DNA of 64,000 nucleotides from CAWKOH01 sp963851245. Lineage in GTDB: Bacteria; Actinomycetota; Acidimicrobiia; Acidimicrobiales; Palsa-688. Position 1 is the stretch's first letter, and every line of letters starts with the position of its first letter. The DNA lies in assembly GCA_963851245.1 (NCBI GenBank), contig CAWKOH010000003.1, forward strand, positions 310,001 through 374,000, read 5' to 3'. Below are positions 43,063-51,027 of this stretch, piece after piece. The translations under genes were made by a program, and so were the position numbers. Under the pieces are notes generated by a model. That model was not told the DNA's origin. It saw only the letters and a program-made list of their open reading frames with translations, and searched no databases.

Positions 43063-44040
43063 ATGGGATCCCGGTGGCCGGCCATCCCCGATATCGACGA
43101 ACCGATGGTGGTGGTCGACCTCGACGTCCACGGTATCGACGTGCCCGCGTTGGCCACCAGCGTGATCGTCGGGGTCAGCCGGGCCGCTGAACCGCCCAGC
43201 TTGGAGGCCGAACGGGTCGATGTGGCCTTGGCCATCGCCACTGATCCGCCTGCCCCATGGGTCCCCTGCGCCGACCTGGACGAGGAGCTCGAGCGGCTTG
43301 AGGCCCGTATCCGAGCCTGGCCTGTAGCGGCGGTGACCTTGGCGCAGGTCCTCCGCGCCGGTACCAGCCAGGCCATCCCGAGGGGCCTGCTCATCGAGTC
43401 CCTCGCCTATTCGATGCTGCAGAGCGGGCCGGAGTTCCGGGCCTGGCTCGGCGAGCGACCAGCGCGTCGGGCGAAGGCGGTCGAAGAAGACCCGATCCTG
43501 ATCGCCCGGGAAGGTCCGGTCCTGACCATCACCCTCAACCGGCCCCAGGTTCACAACGCCTACAACGCATTGATGCGCGACCGCCTCTCCGACGCCTTGT
43601 CGATAGCCGCGGCCGACCCGACAGTGAATGAAGTCCGCTGGGTGGGCGCCGGTCCCTCCTTTTGCAGCGGAGGAGACCTCTCCGAGTTCGGGACCTTTCC
43701 CGATCCCGCCACCGCCCACCTGATCCGCACCACCCGCAGCCCTGCCTACCTGCTGTCCCTTCTCGCCGATCGAGTCAAACCGCACGTCCACGGCTTCTGC
43801 GTCGGGTCTGGGATCGAGCTGCCGGCATTCGCCCGCACCGTGATGGCCGACCCCTCGTCCACCTTCCAGCTGCCCGAGATGGCCATGGGGCTCATACCGG
43901 GGGCGGGAGGAACAGTGAGCATCACCCGCCGCATCGGGCCGTCCAGGACGGCCTGGTTGGTCCTCACCGGGCAGCCTGTGGACTCGGCCACCGCCCTCGA
44001 GTGGGGCCTGGTCGACGGCGTCGCTCCCGTCCGGCCGTGA
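43063..44040 (+). CDS. Enoyl-CoA hydratase/isomerase-family protein with N-terminal extension
   Basis: A 325-residue protein. The crotonase core begins near residue 146 (PILIAREGPVLTITLNRPQV). The oxyanion-hole segments are GAGPSFCSGGDLSEFG and VHGFCVGSGIELPAF, and the acidic residues of FQLPEMAMGLIPGAGGT are retained. The first 145 residues are an alpha/beta extension (MVVVDLDVHGIDVPALATSV) that ordinary crotonases lack. ATG 43063 follows a TACGCT box by 7 bases. The stop overlaps the start of a truncated membrane-protein frame (GTGA). Confidence 0.8.
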   Translation: MGSRWPAIPDIDEPMVVVDLDVHGIDVPALATSVIVGVSRAAEPPSLEAERVDVALAIATDPPAPWVPCADLDEELERLEARIRAWPVAAVTLAQVLRAGTSQAIPRGLLIESLAYSMLQSGPEFRAWLGERPARRAKAVEEDPILIAREGPVLTITLNRPQVHNAYNALMRDRLSDALSIAAADPTVNEVRWVGAGPSFCSGGDLSEFGTFPDPATAHLIRTTRSPAYLLSLLADRVKPHVHGFCVGSGIELPAFARTVMADPSSTFQLPEMAMGLIPGAGGTVSITRRIGPSRTAWLVLTGQPVDSATALEWGLVDGVAPVRP

Positions 44041-44240
44041 GTCGAGGGCTGGCGGCCGTCGGGGCCGATGACGCCAGGTCCGCTCTGTACGTCGACCGGT
44101 CCAAGCTGGCGGCCGACGTCGGAGTCAGATGCGCGGTCGGGCTGGCGATCCCGCTCGTGGCCGGCCAGGCGAGCGGTCACCCTCTGATCGGTGCCCTGGC
44201 CGCCACCGGACCCTGGTCGATGTGCCGGTCCCTAGGACCG
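44037..44240 (+). pseudogene. Truncated N-terminal fragment of a FUSC-like membrane protein
   Basis: The frame from GTG 44037 begins with a helical segment and then VRCAVGLAIPLVAGQASGHP followed by LIGALAATGPWS, like the first helices of FUSC-type aromatic-acid exporters. After about 44220 the resemblance stops and the sequence becomes the antisense of the next gene. The break coincides with the palindrome CGGTCCCTAGGACCG at 44228-44242. The start overlaps the hydratase stop, so it was probably part of that operon. Confidence 0.45.
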
Positions 44241-44606
44241 TTGCGCCGGAACGGCCAGAGCCAAAGAAGCGGCAGTGACCACGTCGCGGACCGCGGTTGC
44301 CAGCTCTTCCCGAACCGGCTCAGGCAGCAGCCCGGCGGCGCTGGTGGCCGCCATTTCGATTCGAACAACGCCGGGCTCGTCGAAGCTGCTCGACCCGCCC
44401 ACCTTGGCGAAGACGGCGCGGATCGGCCGGTTGTCCTCCAGGACCAGCCCGAACGTGTCGCCCCGATACCCCTGTCGCGCCAGCACCTCGCCGGTCCTGG
44501 CGTGCCGCAGCCACATCCTCTGCGCCACCTCATCGAGGCGCTCAGGCTCGACCCCCGCGAGAAGAGGGATGGGTGCGAGCGACCGGCCGCTGACCGATTC
44601 GGGCAT
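44232..44606 (-). CDS. Cyclic-nucleotide-binding-like small protein
   Basis: A 124-residue protein. The N-terminal half resembles the start of a CRP-type cyclic-nucleotide-binding domain: IPLLAGVEPERLDEVAQRMW, then ARTGEVLARQGYRGDTFGLVLE. The phosphate-binding cassette that should follow is not recognisable, and the C-terminus is an unrelated-looking helical sequence. It may be a degenerate ligand-binding protein. It ends in the same palindrome where the FUSC-like fragment breaks. Confidence 0.5.
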   Translation of the reverse strand: MPESVSGRSLAPIPLLAGVEPERLDEVAQRMWLRHARTGEVLARQGYRGDTFGLVLEDNRPIRAVFAKVGGSSSFDEPGVVRIEMAATSAAGLLPEPVREELATAVRDVVTAASLALAVPAQRS

Positions 44607-44660
44607 CGCTAGAGTGGAGGTTAGGTCCTGCCAGACCGGACCGCTCCAGGTCGAAGAAAG

Positions 44661-46304
44661 CTACTGGGGCGGGCCGCTGCCCAACTGCACGGTCGCCTGG
44701 TGGTTGGTGCCAGAGGAGTCGACCCAGCCGACCGCGACCTTGTCACCCGGTGAATAGCGGCTGATGATGGTCGTCAGGTTGGCGGGGGAGCTGACCGTCT
44801 TGCCTCCGACGGCCGTGATGGTGTCGCCCCCTGCCAGACCGGCATTCGCTGCAGGGCCTCCCGACACGACGCTGCTGAGGGTGGCGCCCGACTTGGCGCC
44901 GGTCGTGTCCACGAGCACGCCGAGAAAGGCCGTCGGCCCGATGTGGACGTCATCCGAAGCCTGTCCGGAACGTATCTGCCCGGCGATGGACAGGGCCTGG
45001 TTGATGGGGATGGCGAATCCCTGGTCGTTGTTGGGGTTCTCGAACTGGAACGACGAAGACGCGGCCGTGTCTATGCCGATCACCTCGCCCGACGCGTTGA
45101 CCAGGGCCCCGCCAGAGTCGCCCGGCTGGATGTTGGCGTTGGTCTGGATGAGACCGGTCAGCTGCTCGCTCGTTCCGTTGCTCTCATCGTCGGCCGTGAT
45201 CGATTGGTTGAGGGCCGTGACCGTACCGGCGGCGCTGCTGGGCGTCCCGCCCGCTCCACCGGCGTTACCCATGCCGATCACCTCGTCACCTACGGAGACC
45301 TTGCTGGAGTTGCCGATGCTGGCCGTCTGCAGTCCCGAAGCGCCCTGCAGCTGAACGATCGCGATGTCGTGGACGCGGTCGTATCCGACCACCGTGCCGG
45401 GATAGGTCCGCCCGTTGCCCACGTCGGTGACAGAGACACTGGTGGCACCGGCGATCACGTGGTTGTTGGTCAGGATCACCCCGTTGGACGTCAGCACTAT
45501 CCCCGTGCCGGCCGCTTCGCCGTGCTCATAGCTGAGGGCCGTGTTGATGTCGACCAGGTCCGGGGCGACCTTGGCGGAGATGGATCCGACGTTGGCCGGC
45601 GTGCTGCCACTTGATCCCGAGTTGCCCGAGCTGCCCGAGTTGCCGGAACCCGACCCGGAGTTGCCACCGAAGGGGTTATTGAAGATGCCTCCGCTGTTGT
45701 TGCTGCCATTGCCGGTTGACAGGCCCGATGGTTGGGCCGACTTCCACACGCCATGGCCGATCCCAAGCCCGACCAGGACCGCTACGGCAAGGAGAAGGGC
45801 GGTGATGGCACCAGGCAGGGTCCGGCGCGGCTGGGGGGAACCGGGATTCTGCCAGGGGTAGTTCCACCCGCCGGGCTGGTTGGTGGGACCGGCCGGGCTG
45901 CCGCCCCCCCACCCTGAAGCGCCCCCTGGCGGAGGCGGGTTGGCACCTCCCCACGAGCCCGAACTCGCCCCATAAGGATTGGCCTGGGGTCCGCTCGCCC
46001 AGGGTTCGCCCCATCCGTTCGGATCCTGATAGCCGGCTCCCCATCCGCCGTTCTCCTGAGAGCCCGCTGTCCATGCGTTCGGGTCGTGCCAGCCAGGAGG
46101 GGAAGCGCCCCAGGCCGGCGGCGGCGGGGCCCATTCGCTCGGCTGGGACCCGGTCGCACCGCTTGCGCCCGCGCCGGCGGGGTTCGGTGCAGGTGGCGCC
46201 GATCCGCCGGCGCTTTCACCCGAGGCCGGCGGCGGTGGCATCCAGATGCTATGGTCTGGGCCGGGGTCTCCCGTGGTGCCTTGAGATTCGTTGAAATCGT
46301 CCAT
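44661..46304 (-). CDS. HtrA/DegP-type serine protease with PDZ domain
   Basis: About 547 residues. The first 160 residues are a cytoplasmic, Pro/Gly/Trp/Asn-rich low-complexity region, then one membrane helix (ITALLLAVAVLVGLGIGHGVW), a Ser/Gly/Asn linker and the trypsin-like domain: His in LTNNHVIAGA, Asp in VHDIAIVQLQG, Ser in PGDSGGALVN. A PDZ domain follows (FLGVLVDTTGAKSGATL). It would act outside the membrane on misfolded or secreted proteins. ATG 46304 is chosen for its GAGGGA ribosome-binding site; GTG 46340 is possible. Confidence 0.9.
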   Translation of the reverse strand: MDDFNESQGTTGDPGPDHSIWMPPPPASGESAGGSAPPAPNPAGAGASGATGSQPSEWAPPPPAWGASPPGWHDPNAWTAGSQENGGWGAGYQDPNGWGEPWASGPQANPYGASSGSWGGANPPPPGGASGWGGGSPAGPTNQPGGWNYPWQNPGSPQPRRTLPGAITALLLAVAVLVGLGIGHGVWKSAQPSGLSTGNGSNNSGGIFNNPFGGNSGSGSGNSGSSGNSGSSGSTPANVGSISAKVAPDLVDINTALSYEHGEAAGTGIVLTSNGVILTNNHVIAGATSVSVTDVGNGRTYPGTVVGYDRVHDIAIVQLQGASGLQTASIGNSSKVSVGDEVIGMGNAGGAGGTPSSAAGTVTALNQSITADDESNGTSEQLTGLIQTNANIQPGDSGGALVNASGEVIGIDTAASSSFQFENPNNDQGFAIPINQALSIAGQIRSGQASDDVHIGPTAFLGVLVDTTGAKSGATLSSVVSGGPAANAGLAGGDTITAVGGKTVSSPANLTTIISRYSPGDKVAVGWVDSSGTNHQATVQLGSGPPQ

Positions 46305-46368
46305 GATTCCCTCGGACGGCCCGCCTCGGGCCGTATCCACGCCGCCAGTTAACCGGACCTAGCTAAGC

Positions 46369-46374
46369 ATTGTA
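46369..46374 (-). promoter_or_regulatory. Possible -10 box of the HtrA-type gene
   Basis: TACAAT on the minus strand about 65 bases upstream of ATG 46304. No strong -35 is seen. Confidence 0.4.
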
Positions 46375-46512
46375 TGAGACAGTGATAAATCGTCGGCTGG
46401 GCGGCCGGGCGACCTAAACGCCACCACGCCTAATCCGCCGCTCAGGGGGCAGTTGGGCTCGGGTTGTGCCGGCGTTGCGGACGATGTGACGCCCGGCGTG
46501 GATGATGGCGGG

Positions 46513-47604
46513 ATGGCTGTGGAACCCCGCCTCGACGCTTGGCTGTCGGTGCTACACGAGTTGGATGGGACCGACATCCTCCTGACCGACGGCTCCAAGC
46601 CCCTGCTGCGTGTTGATGGGAAGCTCATGCCTCTCGAGGAGGCCGAGCCGCTGACGGGCGAAGAGATCGAGGCCATCACCCGTATCCAGATACGGGACCA
46701 ATACGGGGACCGCCTGCATCTCGGGCGAGAGGTTGACTTTTCTTTCTCCTGGCGAGGTCAGGCCCGGATCCGGGCCAACGCCTTCTATCAGCGCACTCAT
46801 TGCTCCCTCTCCCTGCGGCGCATCCCGATGCAGATCCCCACTCCGATCGAGCTCGGGCTGCCACCCGCCCTGGCCGGGATCCTCCGGAATCCGAGCGGCC
46901 TCATCCTGGTGACCGGACCGACCGGATCCGGTAAGTCCACCTCTATGGCCTCCATGATCGACGTGCTCAACCGCAACCGGGCCTGCCACATCGTCACCGT
47001 GGAGGACCCGATCGAGTACCTCCACGTAAACCAGATGGCGGCGGTCAGCCAAAGGGAGGTCGGCACCGACACCGAGTCCTTCGACACCGCCCTCAAGTCG
47101 GTCCTGCGCGAGGACCCGGACGTGGTTCTGGTTGGCGAGATGCGCGACCTGGAGAGCATCTCGGCCGCGCTGACCATCGCCGAGACCGGCCACCTGGTGA
47201 TCACCACCTTGCACACCAATGACTCGGCCCAGGCCATCGACCGCATCATCGACGTGTTCGCCACCGAGCGCCGCAACCAGATTCAGGTCCAGCTGGCCGG
47301 CACCCTGCTCGCAGTCCTCTACCAGCGCCTCATCCCGAAGGTCAATGGCGGCCTGGTCGCCGCCTACGAGCTCATGGTGGGTGTGCCTGCCGTGCGCAAC
47401 CTCGTCCGGGAAGGCAAGACCCGGCAGCTGCGGAACGTGGTGGCGACACACAGAGCAGACGGTATGCAGACACTGGAGAACTCCTTGACCGAGATGGTTC
47501 ACGAAGGCCTCATCGACTACGACGCGGCCATCGACGCCAGCCTCTATCCGCAGGACATCCCCAGGCCCAAGCCTCGTGCGGCGCGGGTCGAGGGCGCCGC
47601 GTGA
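46513..47604 (+). CDS. pilT: Type IV pilus retraction ATPase PilT
   Basis: A 363-residue hexameric motor ATPase that disassembles the pilus. The N-terminal domain holds GTDILLTDGSKPLLRVDGKL. Walker A is GPTGSGKST near residue 135, the Asp box is VTVEDPIEY, Walker B is VLVGEMRDLESI and the His box is ITTLHTNDSAQAIDRIIDVF. ATG 46513 (MAVEPRLDAW) gives the family N-terminus; a longer frame upstream has poor similarity. It is separate from and divergent to the pilB-pilC-prepilin operon, and its 3' end overlaps the DUF429 gene. Confidence 0.93.
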   Translation: MAVEPRLDAWLSVLHELDGTDILLTDGSKPLLRVDGKLMPLEEAEPLTGEEIEAITRIQIRDQYGDRLHLGREVDFSFSWRGQARIRANAFYQRTHCSLSLRRIPMQIPTPIELGLPPALAGILRNPSGLILVTGPTGSGKSTSMASMIDVLNRNRACHIVTVEDPIEYLHVNQMAAVSQREVGTDTESFDTALKSVLREDPDVVLVGEMRDLESISAALTIAETGHLVITTLHTNDSAQAIDRIIDVFATERRNQIQVQLAGTLLAVLYQRLIPKVNGGLVAAYELMVGVPAVRNLVREGKTRQLRNVVATHRADGMQTLENSLTEMVHEGLIDYDAAIDASLYPQDIPRPKPRAARVEGAA

Positions 47605-48332
47605 TGCGGAGCGGGCCGGCTCCGTCCCGTTCGGCGCTGCCGTATCAGATTTTGGCCGGGGTCGAGCCCGTCCGAGGGGGCTGGCTGGTGGCGCCAGGGA
47701 ACCTGCAGGGGATCACCCTGGCGCCGCAGCCCTCATTCGTGCTCGAGTCTCTCGCCGACGTCCTCGACTACCGGCCGTCGTTTACGGTCGTAGCTCTGCA
47801 CGCTCCGGTCGGCGCACCCGATGAAGCGGGCGAGTGGCGCGAGGCCGACCTGGCCGCTCGGGAGCGCCTGGGCCGGCGCCGGGCCGCCGTGGTCCGGGCC
47901 CCATCCCGAGCCGTGCTCGAGGCCAAGACCTTCGAAGAGGCTCACCAGATCGACCCGTCGCTCGACATAGTGCAGTGGCGCTCGCTGGCCAAGGCGACCG
48001 AGGCCATCCGCGAGGTGCAGTCGTGGCGGCAGCGGGTGGTGTGGGAAGTCCATCCGGAACTGGCCCTGATGCAGATGAACGACGGGGAGCCGGTGGACTA
48101 CGGCCGGCGGACCCAGCACGGCCGCAAGGTGCGGCGCGAGCTGCTCATCTCCAAGCTGCCCGGCGCCGAGCGGGTGCTGGCGGAGAGGCCCCAAGGGGTC
48201 CGCGAGGACAAGCTCATCGACGCCCTGGCCGACCTGTGGGTGGCCCGGCGGATCATCGCCCGGGCTATAACCCGAATGGCCGAGGACGCCAAGTGGAACG
48301 ACGACGGCGTCCGTATGGACATCGTCTGCTGA
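47604..48332 (+). CDS. DUF429-family protein (predicted RNase H-fold nuclease)
   Basis: A 242-residue protein. Family features are QILAGVEPVRGGWLVA at the start, VVALHAPVGAPDE, ARERLGRRRAAVVRAPSRAV, WEVHPELALMQMNDGEPV and the C-terminal EDKLIDALADLWVARRI. DUF429 proteins have an RNase H-like fold and are predicted nucleases, but no activity is established. It starts inside the pilT stop codon (TGATG), so it is translationally coupled to pilT. Confidence 0.72.
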   Translation: MRSGPAPSRSALPYQILAGVEPVRGGWLVAPGNLQGITLAPQPSFVLESLADVLDYRPSFTVVALHAPVGAPDEAGEWREADLAARERLGRRRAAVVRAPSRAVLEAKTFEEAHQIDPSLDIVQWRSLAKATEAIREVQSWRQRVVWEVHPELALMQMNDGEPVDYGRRTQHGRKVRRELLISKLPGAERVLAERPQGVREDKLIDALADLWVARRIIARAITRMAEDAKWNDDGVRMDIVC

Positions 48333-48578
48333 TTCAGGCCGGCGGCCGAACCTTCTCGAACATTAAGGGCCGGAGGAACGCCGAAGCGCCGATCCGGGAG
48401 TAACGGATCGGCCCTTCGCCGTCCTCGACCCCTGCCACTCTCACGCCATCTGCTGCCCGAGCGCGATCAGGGCGCTGCGCGCTCGCCACTCCGTCGCGCG
48501 CCGCCGGGCAGGGTTCCGGCTGCCAAACCGGGAACGGTCGGCGAAGTATTCACCTAATCATGCGCTCCAGGTGGCACG

Positions 48579-50357
48579 ATGTATTTCGTGACGCGAGAGA
48601 AAGCGCGTATGAATATCAGCCAACTCCGCGACGAGAGAGTCGTGCCGATAAAGGTTGCGGATGTTGGGATTGCTCGGGAGGCGTCGCGGCGACGCCGGCT
48701 CTCGAAGCTGGTCATGGTTATGGTGTTCGTCGGGGTGTGGCTATGGCTCTCGGTCTTCGCCGGCCACCTCCTCGGGCGTCCTCATCTAACTCGCAGCGAG
48801 AGCCAGGATCTGCCGTTGGCGGGCATAGTGCTCCTGGTAGGAGCGGTGATGGTGGTCCCGATGCTCGTTTCGGGCCGTTCCCCGCACGTCCGCTACCGGC
48901 CCGAGGAGATCGACGTAACCCTCGACGATGTCAAAGGGTCGCCCGTTGTGGTCGAGGAAGCGGTCCGCACTCTCAACCTCTTCCTAGCCCACGCCACCTT
49001 CCGTTCTGAAATGGGCGGGACACCCCGGAAGGGCATCCTCTTCGAAGGGCCGCCCGGGACTGGCAAGACCCACCTGGCCAAGGCATTGGCCCACGAGGCG
49101 GGGGTGCCGTTTTTCTTCGTGTCGTCGTCGGCCTTCCAGTCCATGTTTTACGGCCAGACCAACCGCAAGATCCGGGCCTTCTTCGCCGAACTGCGTAAAG
49201 CGGCACGCAGCGAAGGAGGAGCTATCGGTTTCATAGAGGAGATCGACGCCATCGGGGCGACGCGAGCCGGTCTGGGCCAGGGCGGTGGGCGTGAAGGCAT
49301 CGCGGGCGTGGTCAACGAGCTCCTCATCCAGCTGCAATCGTTCGACCAGCCGCCCTGGCGGACCCGGTGGTTGAGCGGTGTGGTCGAGATCGTCAACAAG
49401 TTCCTGCCGGCGCAGCGCCCCCTACACAAGCCCCGGGTCCCGCCGGCCAATCTGCTGATCATCGGGGCCACCAACCGGGCCTCTGACCTGGACCCGGCGC
49501 TGCTCCGACCGGGGCGGTTCGACCGCACCCTGACGTTCGACCTGCCAACCCGGGCCGGCCGGAAGGAGATCCTGGACCACGAGCTGGCCCGGCGTTCGCA
49601 CGAGCCGGAGGTCGCCGAGCGGACGGACCGGCTGGCCGCCTCGACCTTCGGTTACAGCCCGGCCATGCTGGTCCACCTTCTCGACGAGGCCCTGGTGTGG
49701 GCCCTGCGCCGGGGTGCGGCCGCCATGTCGTGGGAAGACGTGCAGACAGCCAAAATGACCGAGGAGATCGGTCTCGCTCAACCGGTGGAGTACACCGAGG
49801 CCGAGCGCCGGACCATCGCGACTCACGAAGCCGGCCACGCGACGGTCGCCTGGTTGGTCGGTAAGGCCCGCCGCCTCGAGGTGCTGTCGATCATCAAGCG
49901 AGGTGGCGCACTCGGCCTGCTGGCCCACTCCGACGCCGAGGAGCGCTTCACCCAGACCGAGTCCGAGCTGCGTTCCCTGGTCCAGATCTCACTCGGTGGT
50001 CTGGTGGCCGAGCAGCTGTTCTTCGGAGAGCGCAGCTCCGGGGCGGCCAGCGACCTCAAGTACGCCACCACCGTCGCTGCCCAGATGGTCGGGAGCATGG
50101 GCATGGGCGACACGCTCATCTCCTATGAAGCGGTTCAAGCCGGTGGGTCCAATCTGGTGGCGAAGGTGCTCTCCTCCGACGAAGGGCGCGACGCGGTGGC
50201 CGTCCTGCTCGCGGACGCCAGAACCGAAGTGACAGCGCTAATAGAGGGCAGCCGTCACGTGGTGGAAGGCCTTCGTGATGCGCTTCTAGAGGACGACGAG
50301 CTGGTGGGGGACGAGATCGCCGCCGTCATCCAGGGCGCTATGGCTCAGCCTGCTTAG
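48579..50357 (+). CDS. FtsH-like AAA+ membrane metalloprotease, atypical
   Basis: A 592-residue protein with two membrane helices near residues 46-63 and 84-101. Walker A is GPPGTGKT near residue 157. Walker B reads IGFIEEIDAIG, with Glu where FtsH has Asp. An extra 40-residue segment (WRTRWLSGVVEIVNKFLPAQ) lies between Walker B and the second region of homology LLRPGRFDRTLTF. The zinc site HEAGH is at 416-420. It would extract and degrade membrane proteins. A start at ATG 48609 is possible. It is a paralogue rather than canonical FtsH, which usually lies with tilS/hpt. Confidence 0.85.
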   Translation: MYFVTREKARMNISQLRDERVVPIKVADVGIAREASRRRRLSKLVMVMVFVGVWLWLSVFAGHLLGRPHLTRSESQDLPLAGIVLLVGAVMVVPMLVSGRSPHVRYRPEEIDVTLDDVKGSPVVVEEAVRTLNLFLAHATFRSEMGGTPRKGILFEGPPGTGKTHLAKALAHEAGVPFFFVSSSAFQSMFYGQTNRKIRAFFAELRKAARSEGGAIGFIEEIDAIGATRAGLGQGGGREGIAGVVNELLIQLQSFDQPPWRTRWLSGVVEIVNKFLPAQRPLHKPRVPPANLLIIGATNRASDLDPALLRPGRFDRTLTFDLPTRAGRKEILDHELARRSHEPEVAERTDRLAASTFGYSPAMLVHLLDEALVWALRRGAAAMSWEDVQTAKMTEEIGLAQPVEYTEAERRTIATHEAGHATVAWLVGKARRLEVLSIIKRGGALGLLAHSDAEERFTQTESELRSLVQISLGGLVAEQLFFGERSSGAASDLKYATTVAAQMVGSMGMGDTLISYEAVQAGGSNLVAKVLSSDEGRDAVAVLLADARTEVTALIEGSRHVVEGLRDALLEDDELVGDEIAAVIQGAMAQPA

Positions 50358-50371
50358 TCGCATCCTCCCGC

Positions 50372-50377
50372 TAGCCT
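50372..50377 (+). promoter_or_regulatory. -10 box TAGCCT of the Uma2 gene
   Basis: TAGCCT followed by 7 bases and ATG 50385, matching the leaderless layout of other genes in the window. Confidence 0.5.
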
Positions 50378-50384
50378 CCGACCT

Positions 50385-50909
50385 ATGCGCACCGTAGTGC
50401 TCGGGCCCTGGCCGCCAGAGCTGGACGCGCTGATCGCCCGGCGCCGCTCGCTGGGCCTCGACACTCACGACGAGGTCTGGAAGGGCGAGTATCACATGGC
50501 ACCGAGTGCGCATTCCTCTCACGGATGGCTCGATGACCAACTGGCTGTCCTGTTGCACCCACTGGCCCAGGCGGCTGGTCTTGGTGGCACCGGCCCGTTC
50601 AACCTGGGCGAGCCCGACGACTTCCGGGTACCCGATCGCGGTTTGCACCGGAGCCGTCCGCATGCCGTGTGGATCCCTACCGCGGCCATTGTGGTTGAGA
50701 TCGAATCGCCTGACGACGAGACGTGGGACAAGATCGACTTCTACGCCAGCCATCGAGTGGATGAACTGCTGATCGTTTCCGCCGAGACTCGCTCGGTCAC
50801 CTGGCTGGCTCTCGAGGAAGGCCAGTACGAGGAGGTACAAGAAAGTCGACTACTCGGACCGGAGTCCCGGACGCTGGCCGACCGGATCGAGTGGCCCGCG
50901 GACGTCTGA
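50385..50909 (+). CDS. Uma2-family putative endonuclease
   Basis: A 174-residue protein of the Uma2 (DUF820) group, which has a PD-(D/E)xK restriction-endonuclease-like fold. The core is visible as FRVPDRGLHRSRP, then AAIVVEIESPDDETWDKIDF, with the Asp, the Glu-x-Glu and the Lys of the catalytic centre, and VDELLIVSAETRSVTWLAL. Families of such genes are widespread and of unknown biological role. It stands between the FtsH-like gene and a block of terminator-like hairpins. Confidence 0.82.
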   Translation: MRTVVLGPWPPELDALIARRRSLGLDTHDEVWKGEYHMAPSAHSSHGWLDDQLAVLLHPLAQAAGLGGTGPFNLGEPDDFRVPDRGLHRSRPHAVWIPTAAIVVEIESPDDETWDKIDFYASHRVDELLIVSAETRSVTWLALEEGQYEEVQESRLLGPESRTLADRIEWPADV

Positions 50910-50922
50910 CCACGTTCCGGAT

Positions 50923-50944
50923 CCGTCCTGGTTTCCCAGGACGG
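50923..50944. terminator. Stem-loop after the Uma2 gene
   Basis: CCGTCCTGG and CCAGGACGG form a perfect 9-bp stem with a 4-base loop, 14 bases after the Uma2 stop. There is no T run, so it would be an actinobacterial-type hairpin terminator. Confidence 0.55.
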
Positions 50945-50960
50945 CTGCCTCCGATCCGGA

Positions 50961-51017
50961 GCGGATGTATCCGCAGCAACCGGCCCGATCAAATCCCGCC
51001 CCGGATCTGATCGGGCC
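50961..51017. terminator. Two further stem-loops between convergent genes
   Basis: GCGGAT-GT-ATCCGC at 50961-50974 and GGCCCGATCA (50982-50991) with TGATCGGGCC (51008-51017). They lie just before the 3' end of the convergent pilin-like gene and probably end both transcripts. Confidence 0.5.
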
Positions 51018-51027
51018 GATCCAACTC

